Below, piece after piece: positions 18,289-26,954 of a DNA stretch of 64,000 nt. A program made the position numbers and the translations under genes. The notes beneath the pieces were generated by a model. It was not told where the DNA came from. It did not search any database and saw nothing but the letters and a program-made list of their open reading frames with translations. Origin of the DNA: Bin80 sp965220365 (GTDB lineage: Bacteria > Bacteroidota > Rhodothermia > Rhodothermales > Bin80); contig OZ244823.1 of assembly GCA_965220365.1 (NCBI GenBank), forward strand, positions 806,001 through 870,000. Reading direction: 5' to 3'. How positions within the stretch are numbered: the stretch's first letter is position 1; each line of letters starts with the position of its first letter.

Positions 18289-20066
18289 GTGCGATTGTTG
18301 AATGAAGTCAGGACCCCCGTCATGAATATCACTGATATAGAGATCCGTCACCGGTTACGATTGGGCGAGGATAGTTGCTGGGGATTCAAGAAAATTGAGT
18401 TCAGCGGTGATCATCCGAAGAGTCTCCAAAAGGATGGACTTGCCGATGAGATGATAGCTTTTGCAAATGCAAAGGGAGGAATATTGCTTTGTGGGGTTTC
18501 AGACGGTGGAGGATTTCAGGAAATGTCTCCGAAGCAGGCCGCTGCCCTCAGCCGAGCATTAATTGAACTGAGTGTTGATACCGTGGAGCCTGCTCTTCGC
18601 ATTGATGTCCAAAAACGAGAGCTTGATGGGAGGATATTCTTACTCGTGGGAGTGCCGGAAGGATATTTTGTGCATAAGCATGATGGTAATGCCTATATCC
18701 GGGTTGGTCAGACCAAGCGCCTTATAGGAGAGGATGAATGTATTTGGTTGAGCCACGAACGCGTTCAGAGGCAATATAGGTTTGATCAACAGGCGGTCCC
18801 CAATACTAGCTTTGAAACTCTTCTTGAGCGACTATGGGAGCCGCTGATCAGTGCAACTAAGGCGGATGATCCCCATCTTGCTCTGGCGAATTTGCGACTA
18901 CTGACATCTGATGAATTTGGTGTGGACCGAGCAACCGTTGCTGGAGTGCTACTCTGCACCGATTCACCTCAAGAATGGTTGCCGCAGGCCACGATCATGG
19001 CCAGAATGTATCGTGGCAGAGATCGTTCCTCTGACCAGTTGGACACCCATGAGATTCAAGGGCCACTTTCTGTCCAGATCGCCGACGCAATGAAGTTTGT
19101 AGCCCGTAATATGCGTGTTGCGGCACGGAAAACTTCCGCTCGTGAAGATATTCCCCAATACAGCTTAGCCGCCGTGTTTGAGGCGGTGGTAAATGCAGTT
19201 GTTCATCGCGACTATTCCAGGTCACCCCGACGTATTCGGCTTTCGATGTTCAAAAATTGGTTGGAAATTGAGTCTCCTGGCCTACCTTCCCATGGGATGA
19301 CTATAAGGGCAATGGATTCAAGCCAGTCAGTCCGTAACCAGGCTCTTGCTTCCGTACTTGGGCGACCTCTGTAGGGAACATCCCCGGGTCTCATCATCGC
19401 AGAAATATAATGGAACGGCGGGGAGACGGTGTCTCAATCATTCTCAAAGAGACCTATGAGATTACTGGTATCGTGCCGGAGTACAAAGTCATTGATGGGA
19501 CAAATTTGGTCTTGGTCATTCCGGCCGCCCGAATTGAACCTGTGCCAGCGGATGTCATCATCACGGTGCACTCGGAGGGAGAGCCGATTGTCGGTGGGGA
19601 TGTTCTAGTTCTCTTTCCGAACAAAACTTGGTAGCGGGCGACAACTGATGAGAATGGTGAAGTGAGTTTTAATTTATACACGACCCATCTGTCGATGACT
19701 GTTTACGCCGCGCTGCCAGACTATACCGCAGGTTTGGGACGAGAGTGGACACCATCCCATGGGGGATTACTATTGGAACTTGACTCGCTTACAGCAGGAG
19801 GTGCCGTCATTTTCTCAAACGATACTGGACATATTCCTGGATTGAATGGGCGGCTAAATCTGGAGCGTGATAACCTGGATCGGGCCTACCTGTATACGGA
19901 TAATATTGCAATTGATCAGGGAAAGCAGCAGCCGGTTGCTTTTCGATTGGGCAGGCCTCTAAGACTCACAGACGCGTATGGGGTTGAGATGATGGCCACT
20001 ATTGTTGACATTGCCGGTCAGTCAGCACTCGTGGAGTACAGGCCATTCGATCAGAGAAATGAGTAG
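18289..20066 (+). pseudogene. Schlafen-like (AlbA_2) RecG-related regulator, broken
   Basis: The first part (from GTG 18289, or more likely ATG 18322) has the AlbA_2 signature AFANAKGGILLCGVSDGG and a downstream GHKL-like region (AVVNAVVHRDYS) typical of ATP-binding RecG-like transcriptional regulators. The frame breaks at about 19362-19372, where a premature TAG follows ASVLGRPL. In another frame GNIPGSHHRRNIMERRGDG continues the family's usual sequence without a gap. A second lesion, an in-frame TAG at 19632-19634, interrupts FPNKTW-RATTDENGE. The tail then runs on to 20066. One frameshift plus one nonsense codon make this inactive. The C-terminal roughly 180 residues look like an extra beta-rich domain not typical of the family. 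Confidence 0.8.
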
Positions 20067-20576
20067 CCAAGATGCTTTTTAATTTTTGAGTGTTGACGAA
20101 ATCGCACGAAAATTTTCAAGGCCGGCACAACGAGTCACGGATGTTCATCGGTTGGTTGGGTCGTACGGTCACCTCAGTTCGTGATAAATCCCTCTACAGT
20201 ACCAACCTTCGGTTAGGTGGGCAAGACCCAGTCCATTTTTTGGCGAGAAATTTTGTTTTGAGATATAAGCAGAAAATCAAGAATTGTCAAACAATCTTTT
20301 CATACCCTTGACGAATATTGGAAGGTTTCGTGCCAGAAAGAAGATGGCTACCGCAGGGGCCAAAATTTCTATCCTCCCCTGTTCCAACGAAAGCTTGTAA
20401 AGCTTTGTAACTATTTCGATTGCACTGCTACTGCTTGGCAAAATAATATCAACCAAGAAAACACCCCCGAGGGCAATGGCAAGAATCTTTTTCCCCGAGT
20501 TGTAGAGAGTATCTGTCCAATGTTGAACCTGCTCATGCCGAACCACTTTTTGTTTGTGCTGAGGGTTAGTGAGCTC

Positions 20577-20584
20577 AATATTAC
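20577..20584. repeat. Target-site duplication of first ISL3 copy
   Basis: The 8-bp direct repeat AATATTAC flanks the element at 20577-20584 and again at 21994-22001. An 8-bp duplication is typical for ISL3-family elements. The perfect match shows that this copy inserted here by transposition and has not since recombined. Confidence 0.92.
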
Positions 20585-21993
20585 GGGTCTTCACCCATTA
20601 TTGTGATCGGATCTGTAAATTTAGGCAAATTGGGAATAAGGCGGTCATGATTTGGGATCATTTTCCATTTGTTTCTGGTCGTCATTCCGAGGAGATTAAC
20701 CAAAGCAGATACGCATACAATGAAAACGAATCAAGAGGGCGTCCGCGGGAGTTTAGGTCTGGGCTCACCTCACCGTGGGAGATTCTATCGGATGAGTATG
20801 ATAATCCAGATCGTGTACGACGGGTCATGTTAACCTGCTCGGATACGTCTTCGCTGGCCTGTCCGCAGTGTAAGGAGGTTTGTCCATTTTATGATTTGCG
20901 CACGGCGCGTTCCTGGCGTCATCTTGATACGTGTACGTATCGTACGGAACTGATCGCCCGAATCCCGCGGGTAAAATGTCCTGCGCATGGGGTTCGGACG
21001 GTGGAGGTTCCCTGGGCTTCGCCGAGTTCCCGGTTCACCTATGGTTTTGAAGAGATGGTGATTGGCTGGCTTCGTGAGGCGAGTGTATCGGCGGTGTCTC
21101 GCCAGCTTGGGGTGGGCTGGAAAGCGGTCTCACGGATCATGGAGCATGCGGTAGCACGTGGACTTGATCGCAGACAAACGGAGATCATTCCGCACATTTG
21201 CGTGGATGAGACCTCCTTTCGCAAGCGGCACAAATACGTGACGATCGTGTCCAATGCGAAGTCAGGTCAGGTCCTGTATGTGGGGATCGGTCGCACGAAA
21301 GATGTGCTAAAGCACTGGTATCAACGTCTCAGCTCCGAACAATTGGCGGGAATTGAGAGCGTGAGCATGGACATGTGGCCCGCCTACGTGTCGTCCACCT
21401 TCGCGTGTGTTCCCGATGCAGAGAAGAAGATTGCGTTTGACCGGTTTCATGTGGCGAAGTATCTGGGGGAGGCCGTGGACAAAGTGCGCCGCCAGGAGCA
21501 CAAGGCGCTACGCGCCGAAGGCGACACAACCCTCACCGGAAGTAAGTACGACTGGCTAACGAACCGGGAAAATATGTCCAAGAAGCAGAAAAAGCGGTTC
21601 CAGTCGTTGAAGAACAGTTCATTGAAAACTGCCCGGGCATGGGCAATCAAGGAGATGGCCCGGAATCTATGGCATTATGTGCATCCCACCTGGGCCCGCA
21701 AGGGCTGGGAAAAGTGGCTCTCCTGGGCCATGCGCTGCCGCTTGGAGCCGGTGAAGGAAGCCGCCAAAACCATTAAAAAACATCTGTGGGGAACCATCAA
21801 TGCGATTATTCTCAAGGTTAGTAATGGCCCGGCCGAAAGCATCAACAGCCGCATAAAAACCGTCAAAGTACGCTCCCGTGGATTCCGAAATAATGAACGA
21901 TTTGCCACCGCCATTTACTTCCATCTCGGAGGGCTGGACCTCTCCCCCAGAATGCAGTGAAAATCATGTTTTCACAAAATTGGCACAAGAACC
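20585..21993 (+). mobile_element. ISL3-family insertion sequence, copy 1
   Basis: A 1409-bp element with imperfect terminal inverted repeats. The left end is GGGTCTTCACCCATT and the right end reads GGTTCTTGTGCCAATT on the complementary strand; about 15 of the first 21 positions match. An 8-bp target duplication flanks it. It is almost identical to copy 2 at 49111-50514 but carries a 5-bp tandem duplication (CTCAC at 20764-20773) early in the transposase gene. It splits a small membrane-protein gene. Confidence 0.93.
20647..21960 (+). CDS. ISL3-family transposase, N-terminus altered
   Basis: DDE transposase. A zinc-ribbon N-terminal region has CPQCKEVC and later CTYRT and CPAHG cysteines. The catalytic residues fall in VDETSFRKRH, SMDMWPAY and GPAESINSR. 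From SPWEILSDE onward it is identical in reading to copy 2. The 5-bp duplication puts the presumed native ATG (MKTNQEG) out of frame, so the start given is the first in-frame ATG inside the element. The resulting N-terminus is about 30 residues longer and different in sequence. Whether this copy still makes active transposase is uncertain. Confidence 0.75.
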   Translation: MIWDHFPFVSGRHSEEINQSRYAYNENESRGRPREFRSGLTSPWEILSDEYDNPDRVRRVMLTCSDTSSLACPQCKEVCPFYDLRTARSWRHLDTCTYRTELIARIPRVKCPAHGVRTVEVPWASPSSRFTYGFEEMVIGWLREASVSAVSRQLGVGWKAVSRIMEHAVARGLDRRQTEIIPHICVDETSFRKRHKYVTIVSNAKSGQVLYVGIGRTKDVLKHWYQRLSSEQLAGIESVSMDMWPAYVSSTFACVPDAEKKIAFDRFHVAKYLGEAVDKVRRQEHKALRAEGDTTLTGSKYDWLTNRENMSKKQKKRFQSLKNSSLKTARAWAIKEMARNLWHYVHPTWARKGWEKWLSWAMRCRLEPVKEAAKTIKKHLWGTINAIILKVSNGPAESINSRIKTVKVRSRGFRNNERFATAIYFHLGGLDLSPRMQ

Positions 21994-22057
21994 AATATTA
22001 CTATCATCGAGAAGAATCTCGTCTGAATCTCTTTCCTCAGACGATGCATTGTGAGAG

Positions 22058-22618
22058 TCATCCATCGTTTCCTTGAGTCAATTTATTTACTAATTCTGAG
22101 AAGTGTTTAAGGATTAGATTGTCATCTATCTCAGCCTTATAGCCATGTTCCTTAATGGTTTCAAACCATGGAGTACCACGCTTGTGAGTTAGCGCCACCA
22201 TTGCACTCGGTGGCAACGATTTATAACGATCCCAAATTCTGCTCATCATTTTCTGAACGATCGTTCCATTAGTCAGATTCCAACTGAAAAATTCATTTTT
22301 CTCATAGTCGTATTCTACGAGTTTCTGGGTTATTTGCTTGCTACCATATCGCTTCAACTGGTGATACAAAGACGGAATAACAGGACCGTACTGCCAAGCC
22401 TCAATACGATCATAAAACAATTTTTTTTGGGTATGAGCCCTTGTCCATCCGTATGCAAAATACACCAGTTTTTGCATGGACAAGTTGGTAAGAATGATTT
22501 TATCCTTTTTCGAGCGTTCAATGAAATAATTGGCGACAGCACTGATGTGGCATAGTCCATCACTATTTTCCTTGTCTCCGAAGGGAGATGTAGTAGTATT
22601 TTGCATGGCATTCGGCAT
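22058..22618 (-). CDS. Panacea-domain (DUF4065, SocA-like) antitoxin
   Basis: A 186-residue cytoplasmic protein. The Panacea/DUF4065 signature is clear: AVANYFIER, then LTNLSMQKLVYFAYGWT, then a Trp-Gln-Tyr-Gly-Pro-Val (WQYGPVIPSLY) motif. Members neutralise many unrelated toxins, and SocA in Caulobacter is the founding example. The start was set at the ATG preceded by GAAAGA; an ATG four codons later is possible. Its stop overlaps the start of the IS-split two-TM gene, the usual order of an antitoxin-toxin pair. With the partner disrupted, this gene may now be dispensable. Confidence 0.85.
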   Translation of the reverse strand: MPNAMQNTTTSPFGDKENSDGLCHISAVANYFIERSKKDKIILTNLSMQKLVYFAYGWTRAHTQKKLFYDRIEAWQYGPVIPSLYHQLKRYGSKQITQKLVEYDYEKNEFFSWNLTNGTIVQKMMSRIWDRYKSLPPSAMVALTHKRGTPWFETIKEHGYKAEIDDNLILKHFSELVNKLTQGNDG

Positions 22619-22674
22619 TTCTTTCACAGGTCTGGTTACAAAGTCGAGGTCCGTATTCAAGGACTTTATCGCTT

Positions 22675-23410
22675 ATTGGCAAGTCTGCTCGTTCATCTGA
22701 AGGCATTGGTCAATAAGTGCGCCAGTGTATTGGGGAATACCCAACAAGATAAAGCCTGGGGCCTTGACTTGTGTTCCCATACCAACACGGTATCTGGTAG
22801 CGGTAATTCTAGATGCGTACGTCAATGGATTCAACATAATGCGGTCGAATTCTATTGATATATATCGAATGCTATCCTTGGCGCATTCATATTTGTGTGC
22901 AGGTATGGGGAATCTTCCCCTGATTCAGGGATATGGGCGCCACGGAGCCAGTTCCATGCCGCCATTTCAATTGAACTTTCGGTGAGGCCGATTTCGTCAG
23001 CGTCTGTACGAAAACCTCTTACTGGGAGATCTACTAGCATCCAATACGAGAACAGAGTCCCCAATAGTGGCCACTAGAGCCCATCCGTAAGACTGATGAC
23101 GTCAAAGGAGATCTGGCTACCATTCGGGGCCAAGAAAATTGTGCTGTCTACGACTTGCTGATGGGAGAATACTCGCGTAGATTACACTGCGCCTTTTGTA
23201 CTTTCACGACAGAGCACTTCTACGCGCCACTTGGTCTGGTGTTCTGTCTCCATGTGGTCAGGTGGATTATCATCACGGCAGGGAGAGGGCTCGCGCCCGA
23301 CAATTAGCCCTTAGCGTCAGATATCAAATTTTCATTTGGTGGGTAACATCCATCTGAACGAGCGTGCATGAACCTGATCTGATATGTTGAGAGATCCGAG
23401 AAGGGGGATT
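22675..23410 (-). pseudogene. Unidentified decayed gene
   Basis: On the minus strand, pieces with strong coding character follow one another in alternating frames. They are SPFSDLSTYQIRFMHARS; DGCYPPNENLISDAKG; LIVGREPSPCRDDNPPD; HMETEHQTKWRVEVLCRES then a TAA; RVFSHQQVVDSTIFLAPNG; WALVATIGDSVLVLDAS; ESSIEMAAWNWLRGAHIPES; and finally ITATRYRVGMGTQVKAPGF, which stops at 22675. At least three frameshifts and one stop codon separate them. The order and lack of gaps suggest one former gene of about 245 codons. I do not recognise the family. The stop lies just upstream of the Panacea gene. Confidence 0.5.
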
Positions 23411-23638
23411 ACAGTATGCTAATGGAGGCGCTTTCTAGAGGCGTTTGAAGGATAGGTTTGTGCGACACTTTACTTTCCGCCAATGGGATTATGTTCCCGT
23501 GGAGGCCACTTCAACCCCAAGCCCCGCATTTTTGAGCGCAAATCAAGCCAATAAAAACTTTTTGAGCATGCAAGCGCTTCCATTGAAACCAAGTTCAAAA
23601 AAAGCGTAAACAGGGGCATCACTAAACTTTGCACTCTC

Positions 23639-23938
23639 ATGATTATCAAAAAAATCAGCCCCAAAGGACGCTCAGTACGTGTCACGTTTGAACTTCCTCT
23701 GGAGGAAGCTCAGCACAGTGCCAGCATTGTTGGAAGTTTCAATGACTGGGACGCGACGGAGCATCCGATGAGCCGCAATGATCGTAAAGGTGTCTGGACG
23801 AAGGCGCTGTCGTTCAAGCCGGGCTCCAAAATCGAGTTCCGTTACTTCATTGATGGACACAGGTGGCATAACGAGGCGCAGGCCGACGCGTACGAGCCCA
23901 ATCCACACTATTCGGATAATAGCGTCCTGACGCTCTAG
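23639..23938 (+). CDS. Glycogen-binding (AMPK/CBM48-type) domain protein
   Basis: A 99-residue single-domain protein matching the isoamylase N-terminal/AMPK glycogen-binding fold. It has the VGSFNDWDATEHPMSR motif with the conserved Asn-Asp-Trp, followed by WTKALSFKPGSKIEFRYFIDG. There is no signal peptide. Stand-alone versions of this domain are common in Bacteroidota and probably bind glycogen or starch-like chains. Its stop TAG shares the palindrome CTAG with the stop of the convergent spmB gene. Confidence 0.88.
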   Translation: MIIKKISPKGRSVRVTFELPLEEAQHSASIVGSFNDWDATEHPMSRNDRKGVWTKALSFKPGSKIEFRYFIDGHRWHNEAQADAYEPNPHYSDNSVLTL

Positions 23939-24477
23939 CCGAACAGGAATAGGACGACGTAGACCGCGGCAATCATTGCGAATACGTCTGCAATGAGCCC
24001 CGCCGGAACGGCGTGGCGCGTTTTTCGGATATTTACGGCACCAAAGTAGACCGCAATCACATAGAACGTGGTTTCGGTGGAGCCGAACATGGTGGCAGCC
24101 ATTTTGACGAGGATGGAATCTTCGCCAAACTGGTTAATCATGTCTAGGACAATCCCGACGGATCCAGATCCAGTCAGCGGGCGAACTATGCCCATGGGGA
24201 TTACCTCAGCGGGGATGCCGATCAATCCGACGACAGGTCGAAGAAGGTCTGTCAGGAAGTCCATCGCGCCACTGGCGCGAAACATCCCAATTGCAAAAAG
24301 GATTGCGATCAAATAGGGGATGATCATTACAGCGACATGAAATCCCTCTTTGGCACCTTCCACAAAGACTTCATAGACACGAACCTTGCGGATCATCCCG
24401 TAGAGCGGGAAGCCGACCAGGATTGCCGGTAGAACCAGTGCGGATGCATAATCCAGAAATACCTGTACTATATTCAT
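23935..24477 (-). CDS. spmB: Spore maturation protein B-like (nucleoside-recognition domain)
   Basis: A 180-residue integral membrane protein with several hydrophobic helices and the conserved central segment GLIGIPAEVIPMGIVRPLTGSG. This is characteristic of SpmB/Gate-domain proteins, which occur widely in non-spore-forming Bacteroidota; transport of a small molecule is suspected but unproven. It overlaps spmA by 4 bases (ATGA). It is the last gene of the operon that starts at the methylmalonyl-CoA epimerase gene. Confidence 0.85.
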   Translation of the reverse strand: MNIVQVFLDYASALVLPAILVGFPLYGMIRKVRVYEVFVEGAKEGFHVAVMIIPYLIAILFAIGMFRASGAMDFLTDLLRPVVGLIGIPAEVIPMGIVRPLTGSGSVGIVLDMINQFGEDSILVKMAATMFGSTETTFYVIAVYFGAVNIRKTRHAVPAGLIADVFAMIAAVYVVLFLFG

Positions 24478-25418
24478 GATGTCACCTCGCGGTAGCGTTT
24501 GAGCCGTCCTAAAAGCTTGACAGCAGTAATGCCTACGATCAGAGAAAGTCCGGTCGTAATCAGGATGGAGAAAAACAACTGGTTGATTTGCAGACCCATG
24601 ATGGCAACCAGCGTGACCGGGGGAAGGATCTGCACACTAGCGGTATTCATGGTAAGCAGCATGACCATCGGATCTGTTGCAGTGTCTTCGGTTTCGTTGA
24701 GCGTCTGAAGCTCTTGCATGGCTTTGATGCCGAGGGGCGTGGCTGCATTGCCCATTCCCAGCATATTCGCAGAAAGGTTCAGGACGATCATCCCCAGAGC
24801 GGGGTGATCTTTGGGGACCTTTGGGAAGAGTGGCCGGATGAGCGGCTGCGTGAAGCGGACCAGTGCTTGGAGCATGCCGGATGCTTCTGCGATCTTGAGA
24901 ATCCCCATCCACAGCCCCAGGCCTCCAATCAGTCCAAGGGCTAGGGTGACCGCGGTTCTTGCAAAATCCAGTGCAGCAGAGGCAATGGCATTCATCTTGA
25001 CCCAGCGTACGGGGCCAAAAGTGATGGTTGTCTGCCACTCGGAGCTGGTGGGATTGCCCTGCAAAGCGCCGCGACAATCATCCTGACCTGTCTCGCGGCA
25101 GATCGTTTGCAGAGGCTCCGCGAGGGAGGCTTCTGCTGCAAACCGGAGTTCGCGTCCAGCAGATGTCTGCAGAAGTATGCCAGACCAGGTATTGCCGGTG
25201 ATTGAACTGTCTCCGTAGTGGGTTGCAAGATCACTCGCCAAGAGTTGTACGTCTACGTACTGTCGACGGGCATCGGCATTGTATCCCTCCTCAAACATGA
25301 TCGTGATGGGGAGAGGAGTATCGTTACGATAGGTGTCTTGCACAAAATCTGTGACATCGCTCGTCAGAGCGAATACCAGACTTAGGACAATCAGACCACC
25401 CCAGATATAATTCAACAT
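24474..25418 (-). CDS. spmA: Spore maturation protein A-like with periplasmic insertion
   Basis: A 314-residue membrane protein. The first helix (LNYIWGGLIVLSLVFALTS) and the C-terminal Gate domain (NMLGMGNAATPLGIKAM, NTASVQILPP) match SpmA. About 110 hydrophilic residues, roughly 27-140 and including two cysteines (CRETGQDDC), are inserted after helix 1. This makes the protein about 120 residues longer than the usual SpmA of about 195. The start MLNYIWGG was chosen because the upstream extension overlaps the cytochrome gene and lacks family similarity. It is coupled to spmB. Confidence 0.83.
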   Translation of the reverse strand: MLNYIWGGLIVLSLVFALTSDVTDFVQDTYRNDTPLPITIMFEEGYNADARRQYVDVQLLASDLATHYGDSSITGNTWSGILLQTSAGRELRFAAEASLAEPLQTICRETGQDDCRGALQGNPTSSEWQTTITFGPVRWVKMNAIASAALDFARTAVTLALGLIGGLGLWMGILKIAEASGMLQALVRFTQPLIRPLFPKVPKDHPALGMIVLNLSANMLGMGNAATPLGIKAMQELQTLNETEDTATDPMVMLLTMNTASVQILPPVTLVAIMGLQINQLFFSILITTGLSLIVGITAVKLLGRLKRYREVTS

Positions 25419-25422
25419 AGAC

Positions 25423-25815
25423 TCAGGGTTTGGGCGTGGAAGGAGATACTCCCTCGGCTGGAGAAGTGAGTAAAACAGTTTCCATATTGCGCATACTAAG
25501 TGTTGTATTTGGTGCGAGCAAGTTTGCGCGTACAAGAAGCCACGCAGTCACATTCAGATAGTCCTCATCTGAGAGCGTTTCTGCCGCATTATAGGGCATC
25601 TGCTGTTGATTGTAGGTATAGAGCCTAGCTGCATCGAGTCGGGAGGCAAGAACTGCAGGTGTCAGTCGGGGGCCAGTTCCGGGAGCTTCATGACAACTTT
25701 GGCAATAAGTGGAGTAGACCGCACCGCCAAGTCTTTGCTGCAACTCGGGATCCGGGCTTGAACAGGCGGAAGCGGCAATCAGGATGGATGTCAGTCCAAA
25801 CATGGTCCGCATCAA
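25423..25815 (-). CDS. Cytochrome c-type lipoprotein
   Basis: A 130-residue exported protein. The signal peptide ends with a lipobox-like SACSS (Cys18). A single haem-binding motif CQSCH sits at about 38-42, with a plausible distal Met in QQMPYNAAETLSDEDYLN, the class I cytochrome c pattern. It overlaps the molybdopterin oxidoreductase gene by 4 bases, so it is the likely electron acceptor of that enzyme, as in sulfite dehydrogenase SorAB-type pairs. Confidence 0.88.
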   Translation of the reverse strand: MMRTMFGLTSILIAASACSSPDPELQQRLGGAVYSTYCQSCHEAPGTGPRLTPAVLASRLDAARLYTYNQQQMPYNAAETLSDEDYLNVTAWLLVRANLLAPNTTLSMRNMETVLLTSPAEGVSPSTPKP

Positions 25816-26954
25816 CTCACCACCCGAATGGGGTGAGGTAGCCGCATGTTGAACAAGTAGCCCTTCTCATTGTGAGGAATTGTTTCGGGCTGCTCCGTTC
25901 CCAGCGAATCCACAGCAGAGGTGATGATGGTGTGCTGACCAGGTGTTGCATTCCAATCAAGCTCAAATCGTGTCCAGCCATAACGCATGTGAGGCTCCAA
26001 TAGCCTTGCATCCTTCCAGGTATTGCCGCCATCGTCGCTCCAGCGGACCCGAGCGATTGGGCCATCCGGGCCATAAGCATACCCATAGATGCGGTAAATC
26101 CCGTTTCTGAGCACGGCCGGCCACGGCAGGGCTAAAGTGCTCTTGAGCGATTGCTTATTGGCGACCTGTCCGCGGGCCTGTCCTTCGGGAGGGTAATCTT
26201 CCCCAATCAGCACGTAGGAAGTAGTATTATTTCGGCTCCATATTTGCGTGTCTGATACTTCAATCCGGCCGAGCCATTTGACGCTGCTGCTACCGACCCA
26301 TCCAGGCACTAATGCGCGTACGGGTGCACCATGATCTTTTGGAAGTGGGACCCCGTTCATGCGCAGTACCAGGAGCGTGTCAGGATCCATCGCTTTATCG
26401 ATGGGCAATGGCCGCCTGAACCCTCCCTCTGGAGCGCCTTGATCCATTCCAATCAGCTGAATAGCCTCCGCAGAGTCCTGGATCCCCGCTGCCTGGAGCA
26501 CCTCCATGAGTGGAACGCCGGTCCACTCGGCCATTCCAACCGCACCACGCTTCCATTGGGTTCCGGTTGCAACTCGACCAAGTAATGTGCCGAAGAAAGC
26601 ACGCTGGTTCCCTCCACACTCCAGGTAAGCAAAAACGGTTCGACTCGGCATGGATCGGAGATCCTCATAGGATAAGCTAAGAGGGGTTTCAATCGCAGGC
26701 CCTTCTACGGTGAGACGATAATCATCCGCGGGAATATCAAGGCTCACATCATTGTTACGTACAAAAAACTCATCTACAGGGGTCAAAAAGCTCTCCTGAT
26801 TTTCCAGCTTCGATTCCAGATTGGCTGTGCCGTGCTGTACAAACGGCGCGGGATCCTTGAAGAAAGGCTCGGGCGCATCTTCTGCATTGGTACAGCCTCC
26901 AATGAGGCTGATGGATCCCACTGTTTTGAGGAAATTTCGGCGATTACTGGACAT
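25812..26954 (-). CDS. Sulfite oxidase-like molybdopterin oxidoreductase
   Basis: A 380-residue Moco enzyme. The N-terminus has a twin-arginine motif NRRNFLKTVG followed by a lipobox-like IGGC (Cys21), so it is probably a Tat-exported lipoprotein. The Moco-binding domain shows the conserved cysteine in LECGGNQR and GAPVRALVPGW. The C-terminal Mo-co dimerisation domain contains RVRWSDDGGNTW. Such enzymes oxidise sulfite or related substrates. The downstream cytochrome c gene overlaps by 4 bases and should accept electrons. The start overlaps the uvrC end by 11 bases. Sulfite is the best guess for the substrate but is not proven. Confidence 0.88.
   Translation of the reverse strand: MSSNRRNFLKTVGSISLIGGCTNAEDAPEPFFKDPAPFVQHGTANLESKLENQESFLTPVDEFFVRNNDVSLDIPADDYRLTVEGPAIETPLSLSYEDLRSMPSRTVFAYLECGGNQRAFFGTLLGRVATGTQWKRGAVGMAEWTGVPLMEVLQAAGIQDSAEAIQLIGMDQGAPEGGFRRPLPIDKAMDPDTLLVLRMNGVPLPKDHGAPVRALVPGWVGSSSVKWLGRIEVSDTQIWSRNNTTSYVLIGEDYPPEGQARGQVANKQSLKSTLALPWPAVLRNGIYRIYGYAYGPDGPIARVRWSDDGGNTWKDARLLEPHMRYGWTRFELDWNATPGQHTIITSAVDSLGTEQPETIPHNEKGYLFNMRLPHPIRVVS

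Larger units (their letters stand above)
20277..22065 (-). pseudogene. Two-TM membrane protein gene (likely Panacea partner) split by IS
   Basis: Removing the insertion sequence and one copy of its target duplication joins 22065-22002 to 20584-20277 in one frame. It encodes 123 residues: MDDSHNASSEERDSDEI, then LLDDSNIELTNPQHKQ, then two hydrophobic segments (ILAIALGGVFLVDIIL and ILAPAVAIFFLARNLPIFV). Its original ATG at 22065 overlaps the stop of the Panacea-domain gene by 8 bases. Panacea domains are known as antitoxins that pair with diverse toxins, some of them membrane-active, so this was probably the toxin. What remains downstream can only start from a GTG supplied by the IS end (20594), which would give 105 residues lacking the first 22. 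Confidence 0.78.

Noticed and set aside
20277..20594. A 105-codon membrane-protein gene starting inside the IS end
   Set aside because: The GTG start belongs to the IS terminal repeat; the true start lies across the element at 22065, so I annotate a split gene instead.
22725..22985. Plus-strand 86-codon frame upstream of the glycogen-binding gene
   Set aside because: Antisense to the decayed minus-strand gene, whose segments have stronger coding character.
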